From positions 1 to 33,499 of IMG/VR virus record IMGVR_UViG_3300015196_000003: a stretch of 33,499 nt of DNA. One strand, 5' to 3'. Shown here piece after piece: positions 11,758-20,961 of the stretch. This stretch comes from a virus. Each line of letters starts with the position of its first letter. Position 1 is the stretch's first letter. The translations under genes and the position numbers were made by a program. The notes under the pieces were generated by a model. The model saw nothing but the letters and a program-made list of their open reading frames with translations. It searched no databases and had not been told where the DNA came from.

Positions 11758-12141
11758 ATGACCCTAGATCCTAAGTCGTTCACTATCTCAGTTACTGACA
11801 AGATCACTGGCGAGCTTGTCCGTGGAGCCTTTAAGGTAAAGACCCGCCTCTCCTGGCGTGACCAGCTTGCGCGGGAACGTATCCGTCTTGATCTACTTGG
11901 ACCGCTGGCAGCGCAGGCTTCAGTTCGGGCAAGGGAACAAGCTGACCTAGTCAGCGAGCTGGCTGTTCGTATTGTGGAGGCTCCACAGTTCTGGAAAGAA
12001 GCCGACAATGGACTCGACCTACAGGACGATGCTATAATGGTAGAAGTTTTCAACGAAGCCATCAAGGCAGAGGCTGAAGCCATTGCTGCGTTGAAGAAAC
12101 TGGGCGAAGAAGCTAAGGTAGAATTAGCAAAGATTGGTTAA
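11758..12141 (+). CDS. Tail assembly chaperone-like protein, 127 aa
   Basis: The start ATG 11758 is set by AAAGGAA eight bases upstream; the frame is also open upstream from 11557 but that part is non-coding leader. A beta-like N-terminus (KSFTISVTDKITGELVRGAFKVKT) precedes a helical body (SWRDQLARERIRLDLLG) and a C-terminal Glu/Ala-rich helix. Size, the position just before the tape measure and the following chaperone-like gene fit the first tail-assembly chaperone. The product itself has no unmistakable motif. Confidence 0.6.
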   Translation: MTLDPKSFTISVTDKITGELVRGAFKVKTRLSWRDQLARERIRLDLLGPLAAQASVRAREQADLVSELAVRIVEAPQFWKEADNGLDLQDDAIMVEVFNEAIKAEAEAIAALKKLGEEAKVELAKIG

Positions 12142-12150
12142 GTTTGACAA

Positions 12151-12636
12151 ATGGACATCCTAGAAGCCATCAAAGCAAAGGCTCTTAATTCTGTCTTGAA
12201 GCGTGACGGTGACTACAACGGTCGATTTGTTCGGCGCTGGTATTCTCGTACTTTTCATACGCCACTTCATATAGTCGAAAGAATACCCACTCTAGACCTG
12301 TTCGAGCATTACTACGAATCCGAATTTGAAGCACTAGAGCCAGAAGAACGTCATGCGGCTATTGCTGATATACTAATAACCCCAGAGCAGCGTAGGGCGG
12401 ATAGCTTATTAGAAGCTGCTAGCGATGCAGGTACCGAAGAGTTGATGAAGATAGCCGTAGCTGAAGAAGCAAAGCGAGAAAAGGACGAGCCTAAACCAGA
12501 AGCGGCTAGCGATGGACAAAATGTACAGACCACTCTTCCTCCAGACATCAAAATGACTTTCATTTCTGAAGATGATTTAGAAAAGGAATCCGCTGGCTGG
12601 GGTAGCTTAGCTCCTCCTGAGAAGCGGCAATCTTAA
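12151..12636 (+). CDS. Tail assembly chaperone-like protein, 161 aa
   Basis: ATG 12151 has no Shine-Dalgarno and follows the upstream gene in the same frame after two stops (TAA 12139-12141, TGA 12145-12147). The classic minus-one frameshift fusion of chaperone pairs is therefore not available here. Residues 24-65 (RRWYSRTFHTPLHIVERIP then LDLFEHYYESEFEAL) look like a segment I associate with proteins encoded before phage tape measures. The C-terminal third is Glu/Ala/Pro-rich and probably disordered. It would bind the tape measure until the tube polymerises. Confidence 0.6.
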   Translation: MDILEAIKAKALNSVLKRDGDYNGRFVRRWYSRTFHTPLHIVERIPTLDLFEHYYESEFEALEPEERHAAIADILITPEQRRADSLLEAASDAGTEELMKIAVAEEAKREKDEPKPEAASDGQNVQTTLPPDIKMTFISEDDLEKESAGWGSLAPPEKRQS

Positions 12637-12640
12637 CAAT

Positions 12641-14947
12641 ATGTCTACTAATACTTCTGAAATGATAATTAAGGTCACCGGGCAGGTTAGCCAAGCTCAA
12701 GGCGAGCTGAAGGAGCTTGACCGTACATTAAAAGAACTACTCAAAACAGCTACACAGTTACAGGGAGCAATGGCTGGCTCTGGCTCTGGAGCCGGAGCTG
12801 GCATTCCAGGGAAGCCAACAGGTGGCTCAGGTTCAAGTACACAAAGCGTTTTTGGTATGAACGCTACACGGCTCTCCAAGAGTATCCTTGAAAATCAAAA
12901 CGTCATTCGTTCGATGCGTGCAAATAACGCTAAAGAGTTTGGTACTACAGTACGTGTGATCGATCGCGCCCTTGAGCAAGAAGGTAAGGCGGTAGAGAGG
13001 CACACGCGCCGTATTGAAAAACTATCAAAAGCCTATGGCGAAAATCGTGATTCAATTGAGGGTGGAGTGGTAAGGAACCCAGGTTATCGTAAACATACAG
13101 ATCGAATGGGAAACATCCTTATGGATGTGATGAAAGCCCGTTCTGAAGCACAAGGTAACATAGAGGGCCTTAAAGAACTGCGCTCTGATGCAGAGCCACA
13201 AAAGATGCTGGCTAAGTTGGGTGGGTGGTCAGGTGTAATGAGAGCTATAGGGGCAATAGGTGGAGCGGTCAGCGGATTAGTAGTTACAGGAGCCTCTTTT
13301 TACCATGAATCGAGTATGCGTCAAGGTAGACTAGAAGCCGCCACAGCCTCTCCTGGATACTCTCTTTTACAACGTATGCAAAGCGGGGATCTGACACTCG
13401 GAAATGCAGCCGCTAATGGTACATTAGCAAGAAATATGAAAGCAGCAAGCGGCACCGGTCGTTATATCGCTGGCGGCTTAGGTGTAATGGCGGGTGGTAT
13501 TTTGGGTGGCATAGCCACTGGAGCTGGTATCGGATCTTTATTGGGTCCGCCGGGTACTGCGCTTGGGGCTGTTGTAGGTGGAGGTATGGCCATCGCTGGC
13601 GGTATTACCGGGTACAATATGATTGCAAATCGTAGTGCTTCCGAAGCAGCAGCTATTCAAGAGGCTATGGATAATGCAATTGGTGGTACTGATCCAGCCA
13701 AGAGGCTTGGACTACAGTTTGCCCAATCTAGACTATCATCACGGCTGGCATCGACACGCCTTTTTGGTCATGCAGGGACAATGGATGGCTATCAAATTGG
13801 CAGCGATCCTATGTATCAAAGAACCGAAGCCGAAGTCGATGCGATTAAATATGGAGTAGTAGGTAAGGTAGGAACAGTAAACGCCAACTCATACCTAAAA
13901 ACACTCATTTCTTTACAAAATGGTGGAATAATGAATGGTGGAGATATCCTCGGAAACATGACAGTTGGAGCAGGGGATCCTACAAGTAGGTACAAGTCAT
14001 TATTGAATAACTCGATCGGCGCAGGCGGCGACTACACCATGATCTCAAATGCGCTCAGTAGCGCAACCGCCAATATGATAGGACCCAATGGCGTTGTAGG
14101 CGATGCGTTCTTAAATGCCTTGACTGGTAATGTTAAAGGTGACGCAGGAACCCAGAAGTTAGAGTTTGCTAAGCGTCAAGCAGGTATGGATGCTATGGCT
14201 GGGATAACAACTGGTAGTGTTGATGGATATCAGGCACACAAAAACTTAGCTATTGCAATGAGATTGGCACCTGATATTGGTGTTTATGAACAAAATTGGT
14301 TAGCTAGTCTAGACCCTGGTTCTTTAGCCGCTTTAGCAAAAGACGGTGACAAGAATGTTTTCAAAAACTACAAAGATTCAGGTAAGGGAATGGTAAAACA
14401 AATGATGGGCGAACAGTTTGATCATCGCTTAAAGGCACTATTGTCTCCTAATTTGGTTAAAGCTGGTACATTAACTGGTGATGTATATCAAGATATACAA
14501 GAGCGTTTTCATGGAAGCGCCTCTGAAATGGCTATGACGGGAAGCGCTAAAGAACGTAAGCGCTTGGGTGACGCTTACGCAATGACTCAAGGTATTGGTA
14601 AACGGGCTGGGGAAGGTTTAGTGGAAGACTACGTCAACTTTAAGGGTATCAGACAAAACGATGCAACACCCGCAGATAAGGGTAAGGGGACAACAGAAGG
14701 TGACTTCGGAAAATGGGCCCCAGCTTTTGAAAAAATGATGCGTGCCCTTGTTACTGACGGAGATATTACTAAGGGCATAGAGAAGATGGCTCAGTTTGCC
14801 CTTCCAGCTGCGATGGGTATTGAGGCACTGAAGAAAGCCTTTGATGAAGATTCTAAGAAAAACCCCATAATCAGTGATAAATTCAAAAGCCAAGACCACG
14901 GTCATACGTGGATTAGACCCAATATAAAGAAGCAACCTAAGGGGTAA
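12641..14947 (+). CDS. Tape measure protein, 768 aa
   Basis: ATG 12641 is four bases after the previous stop, without a clear ribosome binding site. An N-terminal coiled coil (SQAQGELKELDRTLKELLKT, about 17-36) leads to a Gly/Ser-rich spacer, another helical region, and Gly-rich hydrophobic segments (about 190-225 and 275-330). The latter contain GGLGVMAGGILGG and GAVVGGGMAIAGGITGY. Gly-rich membrane-like helices in a long helical protein are typical of tape measures, which fix tail length and later enter the host membrane. The length of 768 aa would suggest a tail of moderate length. The C-terminal part has no peptidase signature. Confidence 0.8.
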   Translation: MSTNTSEMIIKVTGQVSQAQGELKELDRTLKELLKTATQLQGAMAGSGSGAGAGIPGKPTGGSGSSTQSVFGMNATRLSKSILENQNVIRSMRANNAKEFGTTVRVIDRALEQEGKAVERHTRRIEKLSKAYGENRDSIEGGVVRNPGYRKHTDRMGNILMDVMKARSEAQGNIEGLKELRSDAEPQKMLAKLGGWSGVMRAIGAIGGAVSGLVVTGASFYHESSMRQGRLEAATASPGYSLLQRMQSGDLTLGNAAANGTLARNMKAASGTGRYIAGGLGVMAGGILGGIATGAGIGSLLGPPGTALGAVVGGGMAIAGGITGYNMIANRSASEAAAIQEAMDNAIGGTDPAKRLGLQFAQSRLSSRLASTRLFGHAGTMDGYQIGSDPMYQRTEAEVDAIKYGVVGKVGTVNANSYLKTLISLQNGGIMNGGDILGNMTVGAGDPTSRYKSLLNNSIGAGGDYTMISNALSSATANMIGPNGVVGDAFLNALTGNVKGDAGTQKLEFAKRQAGMDAMAGITTGSVDGYQAHKNLAIAMRLAPDIGVYEQNWLASLDPGSLAALAKDGDKNVFKNYKDSGKGMVKQMMGEQFDHRLKALLSPNLVKAGTLTGDVYQDIQERFHGSASEMAMTGSAKERKRLGDAYAMTQGIGKRAGEGLVEDYVNFKGIRQNDATPADKGKGTTEGDFGKWAPAFEKMMRALVTDGDITKGIEKMAQFALPAAMGIEALKKAFDEDSKKNPIISDKFKSQDHGHTWIRPNIKKQPKG

Positions 14948-14950
14948 TCA

Positions 14951-16720
14951 TTGGACAATATATACGACACACTTAAAGATTTTAATTCACCAGACGGAGT
15001 GCTCAGCACTTCGCCTTTCTGGATACTTTGTGTCGTTAGCTTCCAAAATCAGATCACCTTTTCTCGTTCAGACGCTGACTACCGTGTGTCAGTCACCTCA
15101 AACCCAGCTCCCAACACAAATGGCTTGACCGTTGGGGAGGCTATGACAACCTACACTACCATTATAACCTCTGACTGTGTCTCGATGAATACTTCTACCG
15201 AGAAAGGTGCCCACCTTAGTAACCTACAGGCTACTCTCCTCCCTAACCTCGATTATATGAACATCGTCTTCCCAGGCGACTGGGTTATGGGTTGGATGAT
15301 GAACGATCAGCAAACATTCGACAGTGTTTTGGCACGTCTCAAAAAGGGCAAAGAAGCGTGTAATGTGTTCATGGACGGGCTCAAGTTTGTAGGTCGAGTA
15401 CAGAGCCTTCGCAAGGCTGTATCAATCGAACCAAGTAATGGTATTAAAACAACTCGTTATCTACTCAATGGTACCGGCTTTCAAGAACTAGACTCGTTCT
15501 TCTTCTATGATCCTCAGTTAGCCGTAGCTTATCCTAGCTGGGGAATTTTCCTAGCTACGGCTAACAGCTTTATGCAAAGCGTCCTAAGCAGCAACGAGAT
15601 AACTTCTGACGTTATGATCCCTGCCTTGTTCAAATTGCTATTAGGTAGAGGAACAGACCCCGCGCTAGCCAACCCAATTGGCTTGACCTCCCTTCCAACA
15701 GCTCCTGGCTCGGCAGCTACGGAAACGTCTCCTTTTGCTTATCTGGTTCCTACCACGATTGGTACAATTCTTGGTAAAACAAATCAAATCAACCTGCTTT
15801 CCTACGCCGACATTATTGAAATGGTCATAGGAGTACAGAGGTATTCCTCCTCTTATGTCGATGCCGGTGACCTGCGCGTTTTCTTGCCAGATGGGATCCA
15901 AGACGAGTTAGGCAACATAAAGCATGTAGGTCTACCACTTGTGGGTATATTTAATGCAGATACTCCGCAGTTTATTAACAAAACCATCTGGACCATCATC
16001 AATCAGTTTATGAATAATACCATTAACGAAATGTTTACCTGTCTTCGTGTGAATGCCGAAGGTAATGTAGTGCCTCAAGTGGTTGTACGTCAAATGCCAT
16101 TTTCTGGGCCCGAGCGCTCACTCAAGGACCCTAAACTTACTCCCTACCGAGATATCCCAAGATGGAGGATAGCTCCTGAGTTAATCTACAGATACGACCT
16201 AGGACGTAGTGATACGCTGAGAACTAACTTCCTGCACTTTGCTGGTCAAAGTCCAATAACAAGCGCACTGATGGCTACCCAACTCGCCCGCTCTGGCGTG
16301 TACTTAGATGAACACGATATCAAGCGTAATGGTCTTCGTATGGATATGCAGACCATTTCAAGTGCAGTTTCAGATCAGGCTTCAGGGCCACAAAGGTGGA
16401 TGGAGATTAGAGCAGATTACGTTATTGATCAGCAACTCACTCTCACAGGGACTTTTACGTTAGTAGGTATACAGGCTCCGATTTGTGAGGGGGACAACAT
16501 TGAATTTGAGAACCAAATTTTCCATATTGAGTCGGTATCTCATTCAGTGGCCATAGACCAAAATGGTACCAAGGGATTTAGTACTTCACTCAGGGTGACA
16601 CATGGCACTCCTGTAGGCAACAACAAATTTGAGCCTAATAACTCGGTCTGGGCCCTGGATGCTAATGGTATTATGATTTCACCTCCCAATGCAGTCACTT
16701 CCGAGAACAACTATGGGTAA
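14951..16720 (+). CDS. Baseplate hub protein (gp27/gpD-like), 589 aa
   Basis: TTG 14951 is the only start with a fitting site (AAGGGG, seven bases upstream); the next ATG is far inside. The N-terminal region has beta-strands and a loop of aromatic residues (YMNIVFPGDWVMGWMMND, about 98-115). VFMDGLKFVGRVQSLRKAVS follows, typical of hub proteins, which use such strands to form the ring around the tail tube tip. The C-terminus (about 485-560: EIRADYVIDQQLTLTGTFTL, IQAPICEGDNIEFEN, FHIESVSHS) follows the gpD-type hub pattern. Its place just before the OB-fold spike supports this. Confidence 0.7.
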   Translation: MDNIYDTLKDFNSPDGVLSTSPFWILCVVSFQNQITFSRSDADYRVSVTSNPAPNTNGLTVGEAMTTYTTIITSDCVSMNTSTEKGAHLSNLQATLLPNLDYMNIVFPGDWVMGWMMNDQQTFDSVLARLKKGKEACNVFMDGLKFVGRVQSLRKAVSIEPSNGIKTTRYLLNGTGFQELDSFFFYDPQLAVAYPSWGIFLATANSFMQSVLSSNEITSDVMIPALFKLLLGRGTDPALANPIGLTSLPTAPGSAATETSPFAYLVPTTIGTILGKTNQINLLSYADIIEMVIGVQRYSSSYVDAGDLRVFLPDGIQDELGNIKHVGLPLVGIFNADTPQFINKTIWTIINQFMNNTINEMFTCLRVNAEGNVVPQVVVRQMPFSGPERSLKDPKLTPYRDIPRWRIAPELIYRYDLGRSDTLRTNFLHFAGQSPITSALMATQLARSGVYLDEHDIKRNGLRMDMQTISSAVSDQASGPQRWMEIRADYVIDQQLTLTGTFTLVGIQAPICEGDNIEFENQIFHIESVSHSVAIDQNGTKGFSTSLRVTHGTPVGNNKFEPNNSVWALDANGIMISPPNAVTSENNYG

Positions 16721-17753
16721 CGTTTTATCAGATGGCACTGTGTTGCCACACTACTTTACCACTATGGACACTTCCTGGGAGACAACCGGGCAGTATGATA
16801 ATACTCCACTGCGTATCGGAGAAATCGTAGATGTTGTTCTTCCTACTGATAAGAAACGTAGTGTCACCAAGAAATTAATCGAATATACAGTAGCCGTTCA
16901 ACAAAGGGATGGCGCAGGTATCCTCTGTTCCATACTCTACAATCACTGTCTACGAGCAAATTTATTTGGTGGTGTGGCGGACAAGTTTACATTTACATTA
17001 CGTAAATCCAAAACAAATCCATCTATTGGGTTATCAATCGGCTCCAAGGTACTAGTTCTTTGTATCAATGGCGAAACAGGCTTTGCGGTAATAGTCGGTG
17101 GAATGCCTGATGTCGAGCTAGGTGCAGTAGAGGTGGACCTAGGTCATAACCTGTATTTTGAATTCAACGGGCTCAATACAGTTATTAACAAAGACGGTGA
17201 AATGATCCTGACAGTTAAGGGTGCCACTAACTTTGACGGTACACCGGCTAGCAACGCAGACACCACTAAGACCGGTCAGTATGTCAAGCTAACCAAAGAT
17301 GGCTCTATCAGGCTTGGTACAAACGGAGACGACCAGTACCTTCTTTTCGATAATGCCAAAAAGACGATATCACTAGTAGCCGACCAAGAGCTAGACGTTA
17401 CTTCGAGTCGTAATGTTGTAGTTAAGAGTACAGGTGTACTGGTTGGCTCGGCTACTGATTTTTGGATGCTAGGCTCCACTTACCGTGCCGCCGAGGCGAC
17501 ATGTAACCAACAACTGATCGCCGCACTAGGTGCAATAGCTACAGCAGCTACTACAGCAGCCGCTGCCCTTACAACGGCCTCTGGCTCGCTAGGCCTAGGT
17601 ATCATAGGCAACATCCCCGCCGCAGCTCCTGTGGGTGTTGCCGCCTCTCAGATAGCCATCATCGCAGCCCAGGCCCTAAAAGCGGTTCAGGCAATCACCT
17701 CACTTGAAGCAAATCCAACCATTTACTTGAGCCCCAAGAACAAGAATGACTAA
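16713..17753 (+). CDS. Central spike/OB-fold baseplate protein, 346 aa
   Basis: Start ATG 16713 overlaps the hub stop by eight bases and has GAGA upstream; an in-frame ATG eight codons earlier (16689) lacks a site. After about 15 residues the OB-fold pattern appears (PLRIGEIVDVVLPTDKK, IEYTVAVQQRDG, IGLSIGSKVLVLCINGETGF), residues about 25-135. Then come beta-solenoid-like strands (about 150-240) with GEMILTVKGA, GSIRLGTNGDDQYLLF and KTISLVADQELDV. The last 90 residues are Ala-rich helices. In phages such proteins sit below the hub and puncture the envelope (gpV/gp5-like). Confidence 0.75.
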   Translation: MGNVLSDGTVLPHYFTTMDTSWETTGQYDNTPLRIGEIVDVVLPTDKKRSVTKKLIEYTVAVQQRDGAGILCSILYNHCLRANLFGGVADKFTFTLRKSKTNPSIGLSIGSKVLVLCINGETGFAVIVGGMPDVELGAVEVDLGHNLYFEFNGLNTVINKDGEMILTVKGATNFDGTPASNADTTKTGQYVKLTKDGSIRLGTNGDDQYLLFDNAKKTISLVADQELDVTSSRNVVVKSTGVLVGSATDFWMLGSTYRAAEATCNQQLIAALGAIATAATTAAAALTTASGSLGLGIIGNIPAAAPVGVAASQIAIIAAQALKAVQAITSLEANPTIYLSPKNKND

Positions 17754-18443
17754 ATGGCACTAGACCTGACAACATCGCAAGGCGCTATTATCGCCAGTCT
17801 TGACGCCCTTCTCGATTTAGCCATGAGAAGCGGTGTGACCGTTACGGGTGGAGCACTTCTGCCCGCTCTGCCCTCCTATGCAGACGATCGACAAATGGGT
17901 GGGGTCAATGCAGCTGCCACCAGGACATTAGTAAAGCAGAACTTTGAAAGCATTCTAGCCGCCTACATTGTAGCAGTAAATGTAGGAGGCACAGGTGTTA
18001 CTAAGTGCTATGCCAGCTATTTTATATCAGTTGCCCAAAACGTTATCTCAGTAGTTACTCCCGCAATACTGAATTTTGATACAACCGACATTGATACCGA
18101 CAATGCAGTAACTACTGGTGCGGCATGGCACTTCACTGTACCAGCTAACAAACCCGGCGAGTATAGAGTATCCTGTAAGGTAGAGTTTGCCGCCGCTGCC
18201 AACGTTTACCAAGCTGAAATGTCGTTATACAAAAACGGTGTGGAGGCTAGACGCTTGAGTCACATCACGCTTGGTGTTGGCAGGATTGGCAACTTCACTC
18301 TTGGTGGAGAAGCTGATGTCACATGTGTTCCTGGCGATACTCTTGACGTACGCATGTTTCAGTTCAATGATACTTCCACCACCTATCCTACTGCAATTGG
18401 TCTGCCTCTTGCTTACATTACAATCCTTGGTCCCATACGTTAA
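17754..18443 (+). CDS. Structural protein with C1q/TNF-like jelly-roll pattern, 229 aa
   Basis: ATG 17754 follows the spike stop directly. The first 110 residues are helix plus Ala/Gly-rich. The rest carry FDTTDIDTDNAVTTGAAWHF, a strand, PGEYRVSCKVEFAA, MSLYKNGVEARRL and GDTLDVRMFQFN. This order (start loop, PG-Y-v-s, L-kNG, v-pGD--- v--f) is the pattern of C1q/TNF-like jelly-roll domains, common in phage proteins that trimerise and contact the host. It probably sits on the baseplate. The domain call is from pattern only. Confidence 0.6.
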   Translation: MALDLTTSQGAIIASLDALLDLAMRSGVTVTGGALLPALPSYADDRQMGGVNAAATRTLVKQNFESILAAYIVAVNVGGTGVTKCYASYFISVAQNVISVVTPAILNFDTTDIDTDNAVTTGAAWHFTVPANKPGEYRVSCKVEFAAAANVYQAEMSLYKNGVEARRLSHITLGVGRIGNFTLGGEADVTCVPGDTLDVRMFQFNDTSTTYPTAIGLPLAYITILGPIR

Positions 18444-18460
18444 AGCTTAATCTTTAGACT

Positions 18461-20950
18461 ATGCCACAAGAGCTATCACAATTAGGTGCCATGAGCTTAG
18501 CTCGTGATGGAAACCTAAATAACTACTCGCCTAGCTATCCTAACCCAGATTGGGTATGGGATACCGTCTCTCCTTTCAACTGGAACAAGAGCTTCCCCTA
18601 TCAATTGATCGTGGTCGAGGCTTCTAGAGTTGATAGTAAAAATGGTAAAAATAAGCCAACTACTGGGTACACTCCTTCGCTAGAGTTTGCTACTTTCACT
18701 CTACCAATAGCCCCACAAGAAATGAACATCAGTACCCCTTCAGCTGTCCACCTTAGTGCAACTTTGGGTGGTGTTATTGAAGAGCATAATGCAGCCCCAT
18801 TCCGTACAATTACAATGAGCGGGACAACAGGCGTTACTCCTTTACGTGGTCGAGCCGCTGTGCTCGGGGCTCGTGGCTCACTCAAGGCTATCTTTGCAGG
18901 CACAATTGGTAAGGCTGAGAAGATTGCAAGTGACTTCGGCAAGCTTATTGGCGGTACCAACAGTAACCTGAACCTTATATCAGACACTCCAGATGTAGGG
19001 ACAGATGAGTTTTTACAAAGTACAGGGTATCTGCAATTCCAAATGCTTCAAAGGTTTTGGGAAAGCTACCTGCATGCAAAAAAGAGCAAGCCTACTTTAC
19101 GACTTGCTCTGTGTATATGGAAGGACTCTTCTGTCTTCCTGGTAACACCACTCGACCTTACTCTGCGTCGTAATGCGTCCAGCCCACTTGAATATACTTT
19201 CACTCTACAGTTCAAAGCCTTTAAGAGGGTACATCTTAATCAGGACTCACCTGACGCCTTTGAGGGTTACACTCCTTTACCTGACGATATCAGCATTTAC
19301 CAGAATGTTCTCAATCGTGTTCAAGCAGCTCGTAAGGTGCTTCAAGATGCTCAAGACGTAGTCCGTGCAGCACAGATTGACGTACAGGCGCTTATCGAAG
19401 TGTCTCGTGAGGTCGTTTATTTCGCCAAGGATGCACTAGGCGTTGCAACGACTCTTGCCGACCTACCAGCTAACATTATTGGGTCTGCCAGCGATGCCAT
19501 TCAAGAAGGCAAAGATACCTTCCTCCAGATACAAAGCTTTCTTCGCGCGGGCGGAAATGACACAAATCCTGTTTTGAGTAAAGACCTGACTTCGACTATA
19601 CAGCAGTACAATATACCTGAGACAGGTAGGGGAAGCGCTACCAATACACAGACTATAGCATTTAATGGGGCTATTGCTAAGCTCTTAGCAGACCCTGCCA
19701 AGAATTTCACATTCTTCAATTCTATTGCGGTGGCACAGCTACGTTTGAGTTCTGCGACTACCAAACTTGTAGCCACCGAACGTACACGTGTCCGTAGCCT
19801 TACTCGTCTCGACTTTGAGCAGCGCCGGGATACGCTTGTACAGAGTGCAGCCGACTTTGCCGACAACGTAGGAGCAGGTAGCAGTACATTCAACGCAATT
19901 TATGGACGTAAGGTACCTACCTCAACTCGTATTCCTACCTTGCGTGATTATGAAATCATGTACCAGCTTAACGAGCTGGTAGCTTGCGCCAATTACTTTG
20001 TAGCTTCAGGTCGTATTAATAGGGTACAGACTAACTCAATGGACTACGTTGCTGGTCTAGCCTCTAAAAGCGGAATTGCTTTTACTGTACCACGCAGCAA
20101 GTTTGTTGTTCCATTTCCATATGCCTCTACTCTTCCCCAGCTAGCCAATACCTACTTAGGTAATGCAGCTAGATGGATGGAGATTGCAACGCTTAATGGA
20201 CTACGTGCACCCTATATTGACGAAGTAGGTTTTGATCTACCACTCCTTGTTCAAGGCAGCTCTGCCCAGGTACAGGTTGCTGATACATCCAATATAGTCG
20301 TAGGTCAATCTGTGTGGGTAACCTCCAATGCCGTTATTCGTACTAAACGACACGTAACTGATATTCGACGTATTACTGCCACCAACTTCATAGTTACTCT
20401 CGACGGAGATACCACCTTAAGTCTATACAAACCAGCAGACCAAGCTTCTCTTCACGCTTACCTACCCAATACTGTTAATTCTCAGATGCTTGTCTACATT
20501 CCGTCAAACCTTGAACTAAACGGCGTAGACCTACAGACCAAGTCGATCCCCGGCATCAACATCTTTGACAACCTCCTCCTCATTGCAGGTACAGATGTAC
20601 TACTTACTCCTGGTGGGGACTGGGCTATCGGCCCCGATGGAGATTGCAGGGTCGCACAAGGCCTTACCAACCTCATCCAGCGTGCACGTATAGCTTTACT
20701 CACCCCTCAGGGGAGCATGATTCTACACCCCACCTTCGGCCTTCCTATCAAAATAGGTGAATCAACCGCAGATTCCTCGGCACGTGACCTGTTAGCGGCT
20801 GCCAAAAACCTATTTTCTGGTGACTCTTCCTTTACTGGCGTGAATAGTGCATCTGTTGTAAAAAATGGTCCTACTTCCTTTTTATCTATTGGAATAGGCG
20901 TACGTGGCGTTTCTGATCTTATCCCGATTACCGTTGCTATCAAGCAGTAG
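18461..20950 (+). CDS. LysM-containing baseplate wedge with gp25-like C-terminus, 829 aa
   Basis: ATG 18461 has no Shine-Dalgarno; TAATCTTT lies five bases before it. The N-terminus (about 70-130) holds FTLPIAPQEMNIS, LSATLGGVIEEHNAAPFRTI and MSGTTGV, typical of tail proteins of large phages with a LysM module. A helical middle (about 280-345 and 440-475) precedes the LysM-like segment (about 553-586: PQLANTYLGNAARWMEIATL then NGL). The last 95 residues (GLTNLIQRARIALLTPQGSM, HPTFGLPIKIG, IGIGVRG) match the gp25/gpW-like wedge. In known baseplates gp25-type proteins anchor the sheath. Fusion of both in one protein is notable. Confidence 0.75.
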   Translation: MPQELSQLGAMSLARDGNLNNYSPSYPNPDWVWDTVSPFNWNKSFPYQLIVVEASRVDSKNGKNKPTTGYTPSLEFATFTLPIAPQEMNISTPSAVHLSATLGGVIEEHNAAPFRTITMSGTTGVTPLRGRAAVLGARGSLKAIFAGTIGKAEKIASDFGKLIGGTNSNLNLISDTPDVGTDEFLQSTGYLQFQMLQRFWESYLHAKKSKPTLRLALCIWKDSSVFLVTPLDLTLRRNASSPLEYTFTLQFKAFKRVHLNQDSPDAFEGYTPLPDDISIYQNVLNRVQAARKVLQDAQDVVRAAQIDVQALIEVSREVVYFAKDALGVATTLADLPANIIGSASDAIQEGKDTFLQIQSFLRAGGNDTNPVLSKDLTSTIQQYNIPETGRGSATNTQTIAFNGAIAKLLADPAKNFTFFNSIAVAQLRLSSATTKLVATERTRVRSLTRLDFEQRRDTLVQSAADFADNVGAGSSTFNAIYGRKVPTSTRIPTLRDYEIMYQLNELVACANYFVASGRINRVQTNSMDYVAGLASKSGIAFTVPRSKFVVPFPYASTLPQLANTYLGNAARWMEIATLNGLRAPYIDEVGFDLPLLVQGSSAQVQVADTSNIVVGQSVWVTSNAVIRTKRHVTDIRRITATNFIVTLDGDTTLSLYKPADQASLHAYLPNTVNSQMLVYIPSNLELNGVDLQTKSIPGINIFDNLLLIAGTDVLLTPGGDWAIGPDGDCRVAQGLTNLIQRARIALLTPQGSMILHPTFGLPIKIGESTADSSARDLLAAAKNLFSGDSSFTGVNSASVVKNGPTSFLSIGIGVRGVSDLIPITVAIKQ

Positions 20951-20961
20951 TAATCTTTGTA

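Noticed and set aside
12130-12160. Programmed frameshift joining the two tail-chaperone-like genes
   Set aside because: The two genes are in the same reading frame with two stop codons between them, so a minus-one or plus-one slip cannot fuse them, and no slippery heptamer was seen.
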